A stretch of DNA of 64,000 nucleotides. Source: Cryptomeria japonica (lineage: Eukaryota > Streptophyta > Pinopsida > Cupressales > Cupressaceae). Below are positions 1 through 12,201 of this stretch, piece by piece (position 1 is the first letter of the stretch; each line of letters starts with the position of its first letter). The notes under the pieces were generated by a model, which saw only the letters and a list, made by a program, of their open reading frames with translations, was not told where the DNA came from and did no database searches. The stretch spans positions 98,005,897 to 98,069,896 of the forward strand of contig NC_081407.1 in assembly GCF_030272615.1 (NCBI RefSeq), given 5' to 3'. A program made the position numbers and the translations under genes.

Positions 1-620
1 ATATGGAGTCCTAAGGGATCATAGAACACCATATGACCCCTTAGGACACCATATGACCCATAACAACACCTAAGGGGTCATATGGAGTCCTAAGGGACAT
101 AAGACACCATATGACCCCTTAGTACACCATACGACCCATAACGATACCAAATGGTGTGCTAAGGGATCATATAACACCATATGACCCCCTAGGACACCAT
201 ATAATGACACAAATTGTGTCCTAAGGGGTTCTACGGTGTCCTAAGGGGTCATAGAACACCATATGACCTCTTAGGACACCATATGACCCATAACGACACC
301 ATATGGAGTTCTAAGGGGTTATATGATGTCCTAAGGGTTCATAGGACACCATATGATCCTTTAGGACACCAAACAACCCCAAACAACACCACATGGTGTC
401 CTAAGGGGTCATAGGACCCCACATGACCCCTTAGGACACCATATGATACATAACAACACCATTTGGTGTATTAAGGGGTCATAAGACACCATCTAAGCCC
501 TTAGAACACAATATGACCCCTAACAAAACCTGAGTGGTTACATGGTGTACTAAGGGATCATAGAACACCATATGACCCCTTAGGACACAATACGACCAAT
601 AATGACACCATATGGTTGCT
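1..620. repeat. Palindromic tandem repeat array
   Basis: The whole stretch consists of imperfect copies of a ~20-24-bp block of the form GACCCCTTAGGACACCATAT, alternating with its reverse complement ATATGGTGTCCTAAGGGGTC. Direct and inverted copies alternate, so any neighbouring pair can fold into a hairpin. Copies differ by scattered point changes. Short open frames here only translate the repeat. The array begins before the window, so its full size is unknown. It could be a satellite or the inside of a foldback element; no coding capacity or terminal structure was seen. Confidence 0.85.
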
Positions 621-1155
621 TAAAGATTGATGCAATTTGCTGCTCCATGATGCCTGAAAATATTGGAAGGATGTGGTGGTATCAAATGCTTCCTTGAATG
701 ATTGAAGATGCTTGATGTTGCTTGTAGATGGATGTGGAATGAATGAGTATCGATGATGTGATGTGAAAATGAATTGAAAGGATTCTCCTAAATAGGGTTC
801 CGAAGGTAATTTACCAATTAGGGTGATCTCCAATGGTTAAATTGAGACACCAAGATCCAAAATCACCAAGAAGGGGAAGTGCACTGGCAAATTTAAATAT
901 GTTTTTTTTAAGGAAGGCAAGGATGTGTTGGGCACCCCTATACAGACAAGGGTGCCTCGAGTGCACCTGTTCATTGAAAATAGGGCAAATAAATAATAAA
1001 TGAAGAGAAAACAACTCAATGTTAGGGTTTAGATTACCGTGCAAAAAGGTGACATTAGTTTTGAGGTAAAAAGGCCTGAAATGGACTCAAGTGAAAGCTA
1101 AGATGGGACACATAAAGTTGTGTAAATTATAAAAGGTTACAAATTACAACACTTC
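621..1155. other. Intergenic stretch, no gene recognised
   Basis: Mixed-composition DNA between the palindromic array and the pyrimidine tract. Short open frames on both strands show no recognisable domain. Nothing further can be supported. Confidence 0.5.
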
Positions 1156-1640
1156 ACTATCTCTCTCAGTCATACACACACTCCTTGTTTCTATCTCTCT
1201 ACAAATCTCCTTTGTACCTCTCTCTATCTCTTTGTTCCTCTCTTTGTTACTTGTCTTCATCACCTTTCTCTCTCATTATTGCTCCCTCTATTTGTATCTC
1301 CCTGTCCCTCTCTATCTATATCTCATTATCTATACCTCTCTCTCATTCACCCCATCTCTCTTTCTTTATATCTTTATCTCTCTATTACTCTCTTTATCTC
1401 CCTCTTACTCCTCTCTCTATCTCTTTCTATCTCTCCCTCCCTTTCTCTTCCAATATATCTCTATCTATCCCTCTTTCTCTCTCAATTTCTCTATCTCCCT
1501 CTATTTGTCTCCATCTATATTTTTCTATCTCTACTTCTCTATGTTTTTGTTCCTCTATCTAGATCTCATTGTATTTCTCTTTCTCTCCATCCCTATATTT
1601 CTATCTCTACTTCTCTATGCTTGTATGTCCCTCTATCAAT
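1156..1640. repeat. Pyrimidine-rich (TCTCTCTAT-like) simple-sequence tract
   Basis: About 480 bp of almost pure C/T with interspersed A, built of CTCTCTAT, TCTCTC and CTATCTC motifs. It is open in several frames at once, giving long Ser/Leu/Tyr-rich translations, which is how a microsatellite behaves rather than a gene. A strand this pyrimidine-rich can adopt triplex (H-DNA) structure. Confidence 0.85.
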
Positions 1641-1665
1641 CTTATTTATTATGTTATCTTGTAAT

Positions 1666-2442
1666 TGTAGACACCCAAAATTGTCCAGTCTAATTAAATA
1701 AATATTTTATTTATTTAATTATCTAAGCTTAATTCATCTATTAATTAAATAAATTTTTATTTGTTTAATTAATTCATTTATCCTCTTCTAGCCTTATTTC
1801 TCATTTAAATAAATACATTTATTTATTTAAATTATCCTTTTCCTAAATTAAATAAATATTTTATTTATTTAATTATCCCACTTCTTCGATTAATTAAATA
1901 AATCTTTATTTATTTAATTAATTCATTAGCCTTTTCTACCCATGACACATGTCATTCATCTCTTAATTCCTACACTACCTACCCCTTTCATTATTTTATT
2001 ATTTTCTCTACCTACCCTCTAATCGTAGCCAACCTCCTTTTACACCTCTCAATCTTATCCCTCCATTTCATATTGTGTCTTCTATATAAGGCGATACTTC
2101 CTTCATTATCAAACCCTAATCAATTATGCTAACTACCCGACCTTTGGACATAGGCGATCCTACTTGCAACCGCATTCCGTTCTTTGTTGAGCTCTTGTGC
2201 ACATAAAATCTGAGAGCAAATATATCAAGCAAGATCAATGGAGATAGGAAGAATGGAGATCCAAACCCTATTGGACATGTGATGGTATAATCTTTGTGAT
2301 TTCATTTGATTTGCACTGTCTTAGGTAATCTTCATATGTTATGGTGGATCTTTGTTGTTGTTGTTAGGCTAGGGTTTTGTGGTTGAATTCATTTAGCCTT
2401 TCAATATCGTTATTATTGTTGTATCCATTTTCACCATATACA
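1666..2442 (+). repeat. 5' LTR of the Tat element
   Basis: 777 bp, starting TG and ending CA, nearly identical to 17197-17970. The first half is AT-rich with repeated TTAATTAAATAAAT blocks that form short inverted repeats. A TATATAAGG motif near 2083-2092 is a good TATA-box candidate, placing the transcription start around 2115-2125. Confidence 0.95.
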
Positions 2443-2444
2443 TT

Positions 2445-2464
2445 TTGGCATGCCCGGTGGGACC
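2445..2464 (+). other. Primer-binding site of the Tat element
   Basis: TTGGCATGCCCGGTGGGAC begins two bases after the 5' LTR end, where a tRNA primer site is expected. It is not the common initiator-Met type (TGGTATCAGAGC). It resembles the TTGGC-type sites seen in other Tat elements, but the tRNA was not identified. Confidence 0.7.
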
Positions 2465-2551
2465 CTTGTCCCTTTTTGCATTTAACATCCTTGTTGCAGA
2501 CTTTGTGTTTTGAAGTTGCAGATCTGATATTTTTGACAGCATTTTGATATT

Positions 2552-2816
2552 TTCACGTCTGCGTACTTTCAGATGGCATTTTTGATTTTTCTGACACGTT
2601 TGTGTGACATCTGGAATCACGTCTATGTTCTCGATAGTATTTTATTTTGTAGATTCTGGAAACCGCGTCTGTGATCCTCAGTCACGTTTGAGGTGTTTTT
2701 TAGACGCGTCTGTGTCTAGAAGTCGCATCTGGGTTCTGGAGCCGCGTCTGTGTCTCACAGAACCGCGTCTGCATCAGGGAGTCGCATCTGTGTCAAAGGT
2801 AACCGCGTCTGTGTGC
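2552..2816 (+). repeat. ~20-bp tandem array, core GCGTCTGTG, sense block 1
   Basis: Copies of the core ACCGCGTCTGTGTC (with variants such as TCGCATCTGTGTC) recur every 19-22 bp from about 2661 to 2816, with weaker copies from 2552. The array starts about 110 bp after the 5' LTR. It is the same motif as in 4040-4206 and, reverse-complemented, in 16398-16672. The function is unknown; it may be a structural or regulatory leader sequence. Confidence 0.85.
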
Positions 2817-4039
2817 ATTGGTTTCATTTTTTTTGAGTTTATTGATTTAGTTTTGGGTCTTGCATTTAAGGTTTCAGATCCGGTTTATTTTGAGCTAACA
2901 TTTTCAGATCTAGCCAACGAAATTGGTGCAGCTTGTCTTGAAAGCAAAATCATTTTGTTGAAGGCCCCTATTTTCACAAATTCTTTTGGATTTAAAATTT
3001 ACCTAACTTGTGTGCTTGCAGGAAGGGGTGATTATTTGAAACAATCCAAACTACTAACAACTCTTTGGTGCAGGTCCTTGGCAAAGGTTTTTTTTTGGAT
3101 TTTTATTGTGTGCTTTGTTTTCATAGACTAGCAAACACTTCAATTGGTGCACTAAGATTGAACCATTGTCTTTTGTGTCTTGAGCAATAGGCTCTTTTTG
3201 TTTAATCTTTAGAGGGTCTGTCTTCCCGTGTGGTCATTAGGACTACTAGTGAGAAGAGAATGATCCAAGTGGTAGCAAAAGAAAAACCATCTTCTTCCAA
3301 ACCACTATAAATAACTGTATTCATGGTGAAAACTATGAGTAACGTGTGTTGATTAGTTCATACCGACACTATGTCTCCCCATAAACCCGTTTGATCAAAT
3401 TTATTTGATTAGTTGTAGGGTGTAACCCCTACCGGATGTGAGCCTTCTGTATTTACAGAGCTAAAAGTGTCGCATGTATGGCCACATGAGCGGATGCCCT
3501 TACTAGCACCTTTTTGTTTTAGAAGCCCAAATCCTTCTAGTTGTTGAGGCAGGAGGTCGGACCTCTGGTAGTGGCCCACACACATACGGTTCTTAGTAGA
3601 GATACAAAGTTCACCACGGGGAGTTTTCGTGGGGACTGATGCTTGGCTGACCCGAGAAGTGAGTGCCGAGGGTGGAGCCAGTGAGGTCAAGCATCTAAGT
3701 ATCCGCTCTGAATAGCGTAGCCTCGGGGGTAAAACCCCATGTGGGATCAACAACTATTGTCTTGGCCAGGCATAAGAATTGTGCTTGACTTATTTTGAAC
3801 AATCAAACATTCAAGACCAAACAACAAAACATTGTGTCTTTTGTGTCTTCAAGTGTATGCAAAACATTTTTACATCAAACAACACACTTTTCTTGGAGTC
3901 ATTTTGAGTCTAGGCACTTGCAAACATTGATTCTTCATCAACACTATGTCCTCTTGTCATGAAAAACAGTCAAACAATCAGATTTGGTCACAACAAAAAT
4001 GACTTCACAGATTGGAAAAAATTGCACAAATTTTGTGGA
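2817..4039 (+). other. Leader (5' UTR) of the Tat element, middle part
   Basis: Non-coding on the sense strand. It contains a distinctly more GC-rich segment at 3409-3753 whose minus strand is open for 114 codons but has no recognised domain. It also has splice-acceptor-like sites, for example TTGCAG near 3022 and GGTGCAG near 3074, which would allow leader splicing. No start codon with coding character was seen before 4697. Confidence 0.6.
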
Positions 4040-4206
4040 AACGCGTCTGTGTTGTATAACCGTGTTTGTGAAGGGTAGAAACGCGTCTGTGTTTTCCAGA
4101 ATCAACAGTGCATTTTTACAAAAATCTCAGAAATGCGTCTGTGTTAAATAGAACCACGTCTGTGTCAGAAAATCGCGTCTGTGAAGTATACAGGCACGTC
4201 TATGTT
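4040..4206 (+). repeat. ~20-bp tandem array, core GCGTCTGTG, sense block 2
   Basis: Seven copies of AAACGCGTCTGTGTT and variants at about 4041, 4061, 4081, 4134, 4155, 4174 and 4195, again at ~20-bp spacing. It lies about 500 bp upstream of the gag start and repeats block 1. Confidence 0.85.
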
Positions 4207-4696
4207 CAGAATTGAAAAACTTGTACAGTCCAGCAAACAAACATAGTTAGTTTCAGAATTTTTGAGCTTCCTAGGTCATTTCTCCAGGGTTTCATTTAGC
4301 ATTCAACCTGTCTTTGGGTCTCACAAAGTCCATCATTGCTTTACACCTTACATTACATTCACATCTGTCTAAACTTGAGTCAAAAGGTCATTTGCTTGTC
4401 CTCATCATACTTTTTCAACACACTACATACAACAACACTTTGCTAAGTGGTCCCTCATCAAGGTCTATCACCTTTGGGTCTCATTTGGTCTTACTTAGAG
4501 TCAAGGTCAACTTACCTCATCAAGAGAAACTATCCTCTCTTTGGAAGTCACACCTACTCTACTACATACATACTTGGTCTTACACTTTGGACATTGCAAG
4601 TATGCCTCAGATTCATTTACATTCCATCCAACTCTTGGTCTTCCATACTTTTTCCATTTTCATCTAGTCTCACACATTTTGGTCAATACCTAGTTC

Positions 4697-7618
4697 ATGG
4701 TTGAAACCTGTCTTCAAAAATCTAGGAGAGAAACTAAAGAGGCTCAAGAGTCCGCAAACATGAGTGTCTATGAGTATGACAATGATGTCTTTTTCAATAT
4801 TGATCATAACACATTACCTGACATGGATGCCTATAGCAACATTCCAAATGTTGAGCACATGGACACTACAAACAACAATGATACACACAATGACAATATG
4901 GTTAATTTTTCCATACATTCAGCAGATGTGGAAGAATCCATTAGGGATCCCCGTTTCAACAAATTAATTGAGGAAATAATGAGGGATAGACAATACTTCT
5001 TACAAATGATGGCACAAAGTGGAGCCAAGATACCTCGTGATTTTGACATGTCTCAAATAATGGAAAATCGACCTTTGCAACAAACTCACTACAACATGGA
5101 TCAAAGGAGACCTAATAGTGGAGGCAATAGAGGACCACATATGGTACCTGAATCACCATCATCTTTGTTTCAAAAACCAGAGGTCCCACATACACATGGT
5201 CAAGCATATGATACTCACATTCGCAGACCATTATGGAAGTCTTATGCAAAGAAATATGCTCAATCACATATCAATGCTAAGGATCAACCACCAAAGCAAT
5301 TGGATATTCAAAGGCATGCTCAAAATTTGGACACAAGGAAACCCCGTGTCAAATTTGGGGGCAACACATTAGAACATGACATGCCTGTAGAGTATGGTAT
5401 ACATGGACAAAATAGATATTTCATTCCTCAACATGAATCTATACCAAGTGGTCCATATATGCAACATCACTATAGACCTCCTCCATATGAACATGTGTAT
5501 GATCAATATCATCCATATATGCAACATGCTCCTCCTCCAATTGGTGCCTCAAGCATGGGGTATGGTCCAAGAAGTCAATCTCCACCTAAGAGCAATTTGG
5601 AACAACAAATTAGGGACTTACAAAAGAAAATGGAGGACATAAATACACCAAAGCCAACATACACAATGAGAGACATATGTCCTTATCCATTTGACAAGAG
5701 CATTCCAATGCCTCCTTTTCCTACACACTTTGTGACGCCTAAATTTGATAAGTATAGAGGAAAAGGGGATCCTAAGGCACACATAAGACAGTTTTTCACA
5801 GCTTGCATTGAGCTAGCAGCAAAAGAGACATATTTGATGAGATTATTCCCACAAAGCCTAGGTGATCAAGCTATGGAATGGTTCTCCCAACTCCCACCTG
5901 GTATTAAGTCATGGGGTGACTTAGCAGAGGCATTTATCCAACATTTCTCCTACAACATAGAGACAGACATATCAGTCACTACTTTGTGCAACACCAAGCA
6001 AAGGGATGGAGAATCTTTTTCATCATTTTTACAAAGATGGAGAAATCTAGCCAGCAGATGCTCTTGTGAAATTCCACAAAAACAAATGGTAGAGATGTTC
6101 ACACAAAATGTTAACAAAGACATTGGATATGATCTAAGGAAAGCTTGTTTGTCCACCTTCAAGGACGTCATTGAAAAAGGCTTAACAACAAAGAAGGTCC
6201 TAATTGAACAAGGAGTCATTAAGATATTTAAGGAAAACAAAGATGACTTTAAAGGAAAGGACAAGCCAAGATTCTGGAATAAAAACAAGAACACAGTCAA
6301 TGATGGTGTTGTTGATGCCAACACAGTGCGACCCAAATTCATTTTTTCCAGATCAAGCTCTACAAACAATCAAGTGAATACCCAAACAACTTCTAGATCA
6401 CGAAGGAAGTACACTCCATTGGGAGAACCACTTGAGTCAGTTTTCAAGAAGCTTGTGGCAAACAAGGTAATCACAGTTCCATATTTTCCTCCATATGAAC
6501 CAAAGGTTAAACCAAATTGGTGGAATGATGATGAGTATTGTGAATTTCATAAGAGCAAGGGTCATAAGATAGGAAATTGTCATCGACTGAAGAACATCAT
6601 ACAAGATCTCATTGATAGAGGTGACATTGAGATTGAGGGACACTCATCCAATCAAGAACATGAGATGTTTAAGGAACCATTCCCAAAACATGAAAAGGGA
6701 AAAGCTAAAGCCACAGACGACCAAACCAACTATACCAGAGCAACCTATAACTATGATTCAACTATCAATCACATTTTGATGGACAATTATGTCTCTACCA
6801 TTATCATCAAGGACAAAAACCCTGAGAATTCTACCCAGAGACCCAAGATTGTCCTAAAAGGTGTCGGATCTTCTTCCGAACCTACCTCTGAATGTCATGT
6901 TACAACCCGTCGAGGTAAATTTACTTTGCAAAGTGCTCCAGCCCAAAATACCCCTTCTTCATCAACCAAGCCTGAGTATGACCTTGTAGAACAATCAGGG
7001 AAAACACCCGCGCTCATCTCCATTCTTGAGCTCCTACGCATATCCCCCGCACATAAGGCTATTCTTGACAAAATCTTGAGAGACATTGTCGTTCCTACTG
7101 ATCTAAACGTGGACCAGTTTCAAGCCATGGTGGGATACCTTTCCGTTCCACATTCCCTTACATTCACAGAAGCTGACGACGCCTCCGTAAGTCAGCCACA
7201 TAATGCACCACTACACATTGAAGCTTTCATACACAAACATCGAATAAAACGAGTCCTGATAGATGGAGGAGCTGGTCTAAACATTTGTACATTGAGCACA
7301 ATTAAACAATTGGGATATTCTGATAAAGCTATGAATTCTACAAACAAAATCACCATCAAGGCATATGATGATGAAGAGCGTTCATCCAAGGGCACAGTCA
7401 CCTTACCTCTCAGATTTGGGCCAGTTACGAAGGATGTGGTTTGTCAAGTCCTAGATCTAGATCTCACATACAACATATTGCTAGGACGTCCTTGGATTCA
7501 TGAAATGAGGGCAATCTCATCTACATATCACCAATGCATTAAGTTTCCTCACAATGGAGTTGAGATAACAGTTAATGGTGATCCTAATCTATTCATATAC
7601 TGCAATAACCTGAGATAA
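4697..7618 (+). CDS. Gag-protease region of Tat polyprotein
   Basis: An open frame of 973 codons. A Gln/His/Pro-rich N-terminal part leads to a retrotransposon Gag capsid domain (about residues 345-510; begins FDKYRGKG, includes AMEWFSQLPPG). A zinc-knuckle-like motif CEFHKSKGHKIGNC follows near residue 613, and an aspartic protease core VLIDGGAGLNICT near residue 855. Gag packages the element RNA and the protease cleaves the polyprotein. The upstream Met at 4697 is the first in frame. The ORF ends in TAA at 7616-7618, but recognisable polyprotein sequence continues in the same frame to about 8030. This stop is therefore probably a mutation (CAA to TAA) inside a once-continuous gag-pol, and the 'complete' length is misleading. 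Confidence 0.85.
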   Translation: MVETCLQKSRRETKEAQESANMSVYEYDNDVFFNIDHNTLPDMDAYSNIPNVEHMDTTNNNDTHNDNMVNFSIHSADVEESIRDPRFNKLIEEIMRDRQYFLQMMAQSGAKIPRDFDMSQIMENRPLQQTHYNMDQRRPNSGGNRGPHMVPESPSSLFQKPEVPHTHGQAYDTHIRRPLWKSYAKKYAQSHINAKDQPPKQLDIQRHAQNLDTRKPRVKFGGNTLEHDMPVEYGIHGQNRYFIPQHESIPSGPYMQHHYRPPPYEHVYDQYHPYMQHAPPPIGASSMGYGPRSQSPPKSNLEQQIRDLQKKMEDINTPKPTYTMRDICPYPFDKSIPMPPFPTHFVTPKFDKYRGKGDPKAHIRQFFTACIELAAKETYLMRLFPQSLGDQAMEWFSQLPPGIKSWGDLAEAFIQHFSYNIETDISVTTLCNTKQRDGESFSSFLQRWRNLASRCSCEIPQKQMVEMFTQNVNKDIGYDLRKACLSTFKDVIEKGLTTKKVLIEQGVIKIFKENKDDFKGKDKPRFWNKNKNTVNDGVVDANTVRPKFIFSRSSSTNNQVNTQTTSRSRRKYTPLGEPLESVFKKLVANKVITVPYFPPYEPKVKPNWWNDDEYCEFHKSKGHKIGNCHRLKNIIQDLIDRGDIEIEGHSSNQEHEMFKEPFPKHEKGKAKATDDQTNYTRATYNYDSTINHILMDNYVSTIIIKDKNPENSTQRPKIVLKGVGSSSEPTSECHVTTRRGKFTLQSAPAQNTPSSSTKPEYDLVEQSGKTPALISILELLRISPAHKAILDKILRDIVVPTDLNVDQFQAMVGYLSVPHSLTFTEADDASVSQPHNAPLHIEAFIHKHRIKRVLIDGGAGLNICTLSTIKQLGYSDKAMNSTNKITIKAYDDEERSSKGTVTLPLRFGPVTKDVVCQVLDLDLTYNILLGRPWIHEMRAISSTYHQCIKFPHNGVEITVNGDPNLFIYCNNLR

Positions 7619-10600
7619 AAAACTGAGACCATCATTCCCAGTAATCGCGAAGCTGTTCCTTCTTCGACATATATTGATCCTGAGTCATTAAAACCTTCGA
7701 CATCAAAAAAAGGTGAGCTTAAAGGCAAATTTCAGGACAAGGGCATGGGGGAATACACTTTCAATCAGACCATGTACTTCCAACAAGTCATGAGTTCCCC
7801 AAAAGAATATGGAAGACCACATCCTAACAAGAAAGTATCCATCATTGTACTCAAATGGGACCCTACTACCTTTCAAAGATGGGGCGAACTGGAAGAGGAA
7901 GACTTATACAAAATGCTTTACAAAGACCTGGAAGAGGATACACAAGATCATATCAATCTCCATGTGAGAAATATGACAAAGGTTTTAAGATCCTACAAAA
8001 ATTCAGGTATGATGGAAAAAGCCCTCTTGGGTTACGAAAGGAAGGCATCATTGAACCTTTACAACCTGAATTGACATTCAAAAAGGAACGCTTGAAAGGA
8101 CTTGGTTTCCTGACTTCCGAGGTCCACACTCAAAGGACAGAAGAAGCCTTACAAATCAAAGCTGCCAAAATTCAACAAGAGGATCGCTATTCCACAGACT
8201 CCAACGAATGGGAATGGGGTTCAAACAAATCCTCCAGTGACTATGAGCTCACCGAGACATTTAGAGAGCCAAATGAACCCACAGAAGAAGAGGAATTTTA
8301 TAAAAGATTCAAAGTTGGTCAAGAAACAACCCATGAGGATTCCACGCAATCCTTGTCTCAAGGTTCTAGGTTGAAATCACATAGGATGAGAACACCTGTC
8401 CCAGAATGCGCTACTAGTGATGATAATCTGGATTCGTTCGTGATCAAGACTGATGAGGAGAGTGCCATCGATGACCTCGATAATTACCTTGACATACCCG
8501 AGTATAACTGCATCTTCACTCTTAGCCCCACTAACTTCGAAGACATTAAAGGCCTTCCCCTTGTTCGCCACCAACTCATTGATTGGGATCATGAAGGACC
8601 TGCACAGTTTGACACATTCCAAAATGATGAAGCTTTTATTAACTATCCTGGCATACGAGATGATCTTCCCCCTGGGGACCATAAAGCAGGATACACTATA
8701 GAACTCAATAGTGTGGCATATTTTGGTGAGGGCGTCGGACCTTCCAGTCGCAAAAATGTGAAAATAAGAACAAACCAAGGGTCTTATGGCGAAAACCACA
8801 CTGTGGTGCTGTCTGACCCCAAAAAAGTAAAAAGAAAGGACATATCTGAGGGCGAAAACCTCTCTGAGGCACCCGAAGATGGAAGGCTCGATATTCTCCC
8901 AGCATCATATGAGGAAAAGTCACCCATGTTGGTAGAGGAGACTATCAAAACAAATATTGGTACAGAAGAGGTTCCACACAACATATTCCTGGCTCAATCG
9001 TTGACGGAGTCAGAAAGGTCAAAATTCATAAGTTTCTTCAAAGAACAACAAATCAACTTTTCCTGGTCATACGTTGATATGCCTGGATTGGATCCGGATT
9101 TGGTAATGCATCATTTGATAGTTAAACCGGGGGCAAAACCAGTGAAACAAAAATTAAGAAAGATGCATCCACAAGTGGCATTACTAGTCAAAGCAGAACT
9201 TGAGAAATTATTGGATGTCGGATTCATACGCCCAATTGATTATCCTGAATGGATCTCCAACTTAGTGCCTATCAGTAAACCAGATCGCATCATCAAAATA
9301 TGTATAGATTTCAGAGACATCAACAAAGCTTGTCCTAGGAATGACTTCCCATTACCAAATATTGACTTGATTGTCGATCTCACAGCAAGTCATGAAATGT
9401 TATCGTTGATGGATGGATTCTCTGGTTATAATCAAATAAAGATTGCGTCCGAGGATCAACATAAAACATCATTCACTTGTCCTTGGGGAACCTTCTGCTG
9501 GAATGTCATGCCCTTCGGGCTAAAAAATGTAGGTGCTACATATCAGAGAGCCATGACTACTATCTTTCATGATCTCATGCACGTAACTGTGGAAGATTTT
9601 TTTGACAACCTCTTGGGCAAATCAATAGATAGAAATACACATTTGGACATACTTTCAGTCGTCTTTGATCGGTTGGAAAAATACAAAGTAAGATTAAACC
9701 CCAAGAAATGTGTCTTTGGAGTAACCTTCGGGAAGCTCCTAGGATTCATTGTATCCAAAAGAGGAATTGAAGCTGATCCAGCAAAATTCAAGGCCATCTT
9801 GGAGATGCAACCACCAAGAAATATTAGTCAACTTCGGTATTTACAAGGGAGACTTTAGTCCATACGAAGATTCATAGCGCAACTTGCAGATAAGTGTAAT
9901 CCTTTTCAGCACTTGCTACATAAAAACATCAAATTCAAATGGGATGATAACTGTCAATAGGCTTTTCAGACACTCAAAGATTATCTTTTGAATCCACCAG
10001 TTCCAGATCAGCCTCTGTTACTATACATATCAGCTACTCCAACAGCACTGGGGGCACTCTTAGCACGACAAATTGTTGAGGGCAAAGAAAAAGCAGTATA
10101 CTATATCAGTCGCACATTGGTGGGATATGAGCTAAACTACACACCAATTGAGCGTGCATGTCTCGCCGTGGTCTTTGCTTCGCATAAATTATGACATTGC
10201 ATGCTCACTCATAAGACTAAGTTAGTTGCAAGAATCGATCCATTGAAATACCTTCTCAATAAAGCAACACTTACTGGGCGACTGGCCAAATGGGTAATGA
10301 TACTGAGTGAATTCGACATCAAGTATGTGGACAGAAAAGCAATAAAAGGACAAGCCATCATAGATCAATTAGCAGATGCCCCCATGATAGATGATGTTCC
10401 TCTAAGTTTAGAATTTCCAGATGAATCCATTTTAACAATGTCACATGCAAAGCCATGGCAACTGTACTTCGACGACTCATACACATAGCATGGGGCAGGA
10501 GCCGGCATCCTCTTTATAACTCCTCAAGGGGATTCTATACCAAAATCATACCGCTTATCATTTCCTTGCACTAACAATATAGCGGAATATGAGGCATTAA

Positions 10601-12201
10601 CAACTGGATTACGGATTGCAGTTCGGTGGAAGATCCAGGAACTTCGTGTTTTTGGAGACTCTCAACTTGTAATCCATCAAGCAACTGATGATTACCAAAT
10701 AAAGGATGAAAAATTAATGCCTTACAAACAAATGGTGGATGACCTTAAACAACACTTCACAAAGAGAGACTTTGAGCAGATACCAAGAGAGCAGAATCGA
10801 GCCACAGATGCCATGGCTACAATTGCTTCACTAATCGATCTACCTCCAAATGAGACTCACTATGAGTTCTTGGTGGATAACCTTTTGGTTCTTTCATATG
10901 AAATTATTCCTATTGAGATGATATGTGTTGTCGGTCTCAAGTCCCAGTTATATGGTTCCATTTTCACATACCTTCGCGACAATACCCTACCTCCTGATCT
11001 ATCAAATAACCAACGTCACACTTTCATTCGCCAATCCTCTTGATATGTCATTTTAGCTGATATCCTATATCGGCGAGGTCTAGATGGCACTCTTCTTAGA
11101 TGTTTAGAAAGCGACAAAGCTTAGATTGCGTTACGTGAAGTACATGAAGGGATATGTGGTCCACATGCTGGTGGTCCTACCTTAGCCAAGAAACTCATCA
11201 GGACTGGATATTACTAGCCCAATATGGAAAAAGACTCATATAAGTTTGTCAAGAAATGTAAGCAATGTCAAATTCATGGAGACCTCATCCATGCGCTAGC
11301 ACAAGAACTTCAACCAATTGCGTCTCCTTGGCCCTTTTGTCAGTGGGGACTCGATCTCATAGGCAAGATTCACCCTCCTTCCAATGGTCATAAATTCATT
11401 ATCACTACCACAGAATATTTCACAAAATGGATTGAAGCCGTGCCTCTCACACAAGTCACTGGAAAACAGATTGCTACGCTCATCCTCAACTATATCATTT
11501 ACCGATACGGTATTCCTATTTCCATTATCACTGATAACGGGCGTCCCTTTAAAAATCAGGATGTTCGTGAACTCTGTGATCGCTTCCATATTTCCCATCA
11601 TTTCTCCACGCCATATTACCCCCAAGGTAATGGTCAAGCTGAGGCGTCTAATAAGACAATCCTTAAGATCCTAAAAAAGACAGTCGACGACGCTGGCCAT
11701 AATTGGCATATCCAACTTAATCCTACACTTTGGGCATACCGCACAAGTGTTCGCACACCTATAGGAGCTACACCCTATTCACTTGTCTACGGCGCTGAAG
11801 CAATCTTGCCTATTGAGGTCGAGCTACCCTCTTTATGAGTCTCTTTGCAAAACATTATCAGTGATGAAGACTATAGGGTCTCTCACTTACAAGAGCTTGA
11901 ACTACTGGATGAACAAAGACAAACTGCTTTTAATCATCTCAAGGCTTACCAACAATGAATGAGTCACAGCTACAATCACAAGGTCAAGCCTCGCACATTT
12001 GAGGTAGGTGATTTAGTTCTCAGAGAAAACCCCAAAAATCAGCAAGACAGAGAGAAGAAGGGCAAGTTCGAACCAAACTGGCTTGGTTCTTACATCATTA
12101 CAGTAGCATATGGATCTGGTGCATATCAGCTCTCAACTATAGAAGGTGAACCTTTGGAGGATCCTATCAACAACATGCACCTTCATAGGTTTTACACATA
12201 G
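7619..12201 (+). pseudogene. Broken pol: RT, two RNase H domains, integrase (Tat type)
   Basis: The coding signal stays in the gag frame to about 8030, then shifts once into the frame used to the end. Reverse transcriptase lies at about 9110-9700. Its DGFSGYNQI motif is intact, but the YVDD box reads FFDN, losing an aspartate. The classical RNase H is around 9990-10380. A second, archaeal-like RNase H spans about 10450-10860 (FDDS, AEYEAL, GDSQLV, ATDAMA). Integrase has an HHCC finger near 11140-11270 and a DDE core with D (GLDLIG), D (TDNGRPF) and E (GQAEASNK) present. There is no chromodomain; the reading ends NNMHLHRFYT at 12201. In-frame stops lie at 9856, 9958, 10192, 10486, 11041, 11122, 11215, 11836 and 11956. 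Every one is one C-to-T or G-to-A change from a plausible sense codon. Confidence 0.9.

Noticed and set aside
1185-1701. Three overlapping + strand open frames (Ser/Leu/Tyr-rich, up to 153 codons)
   Set aside because: They are translations of the pyrimidine-rich simple repeat in three frames, with no domain.
4831-6643. Minus-strand open frames opposite gag
   Set aside because: They are antisense shadows of the gag coding frame without domains.
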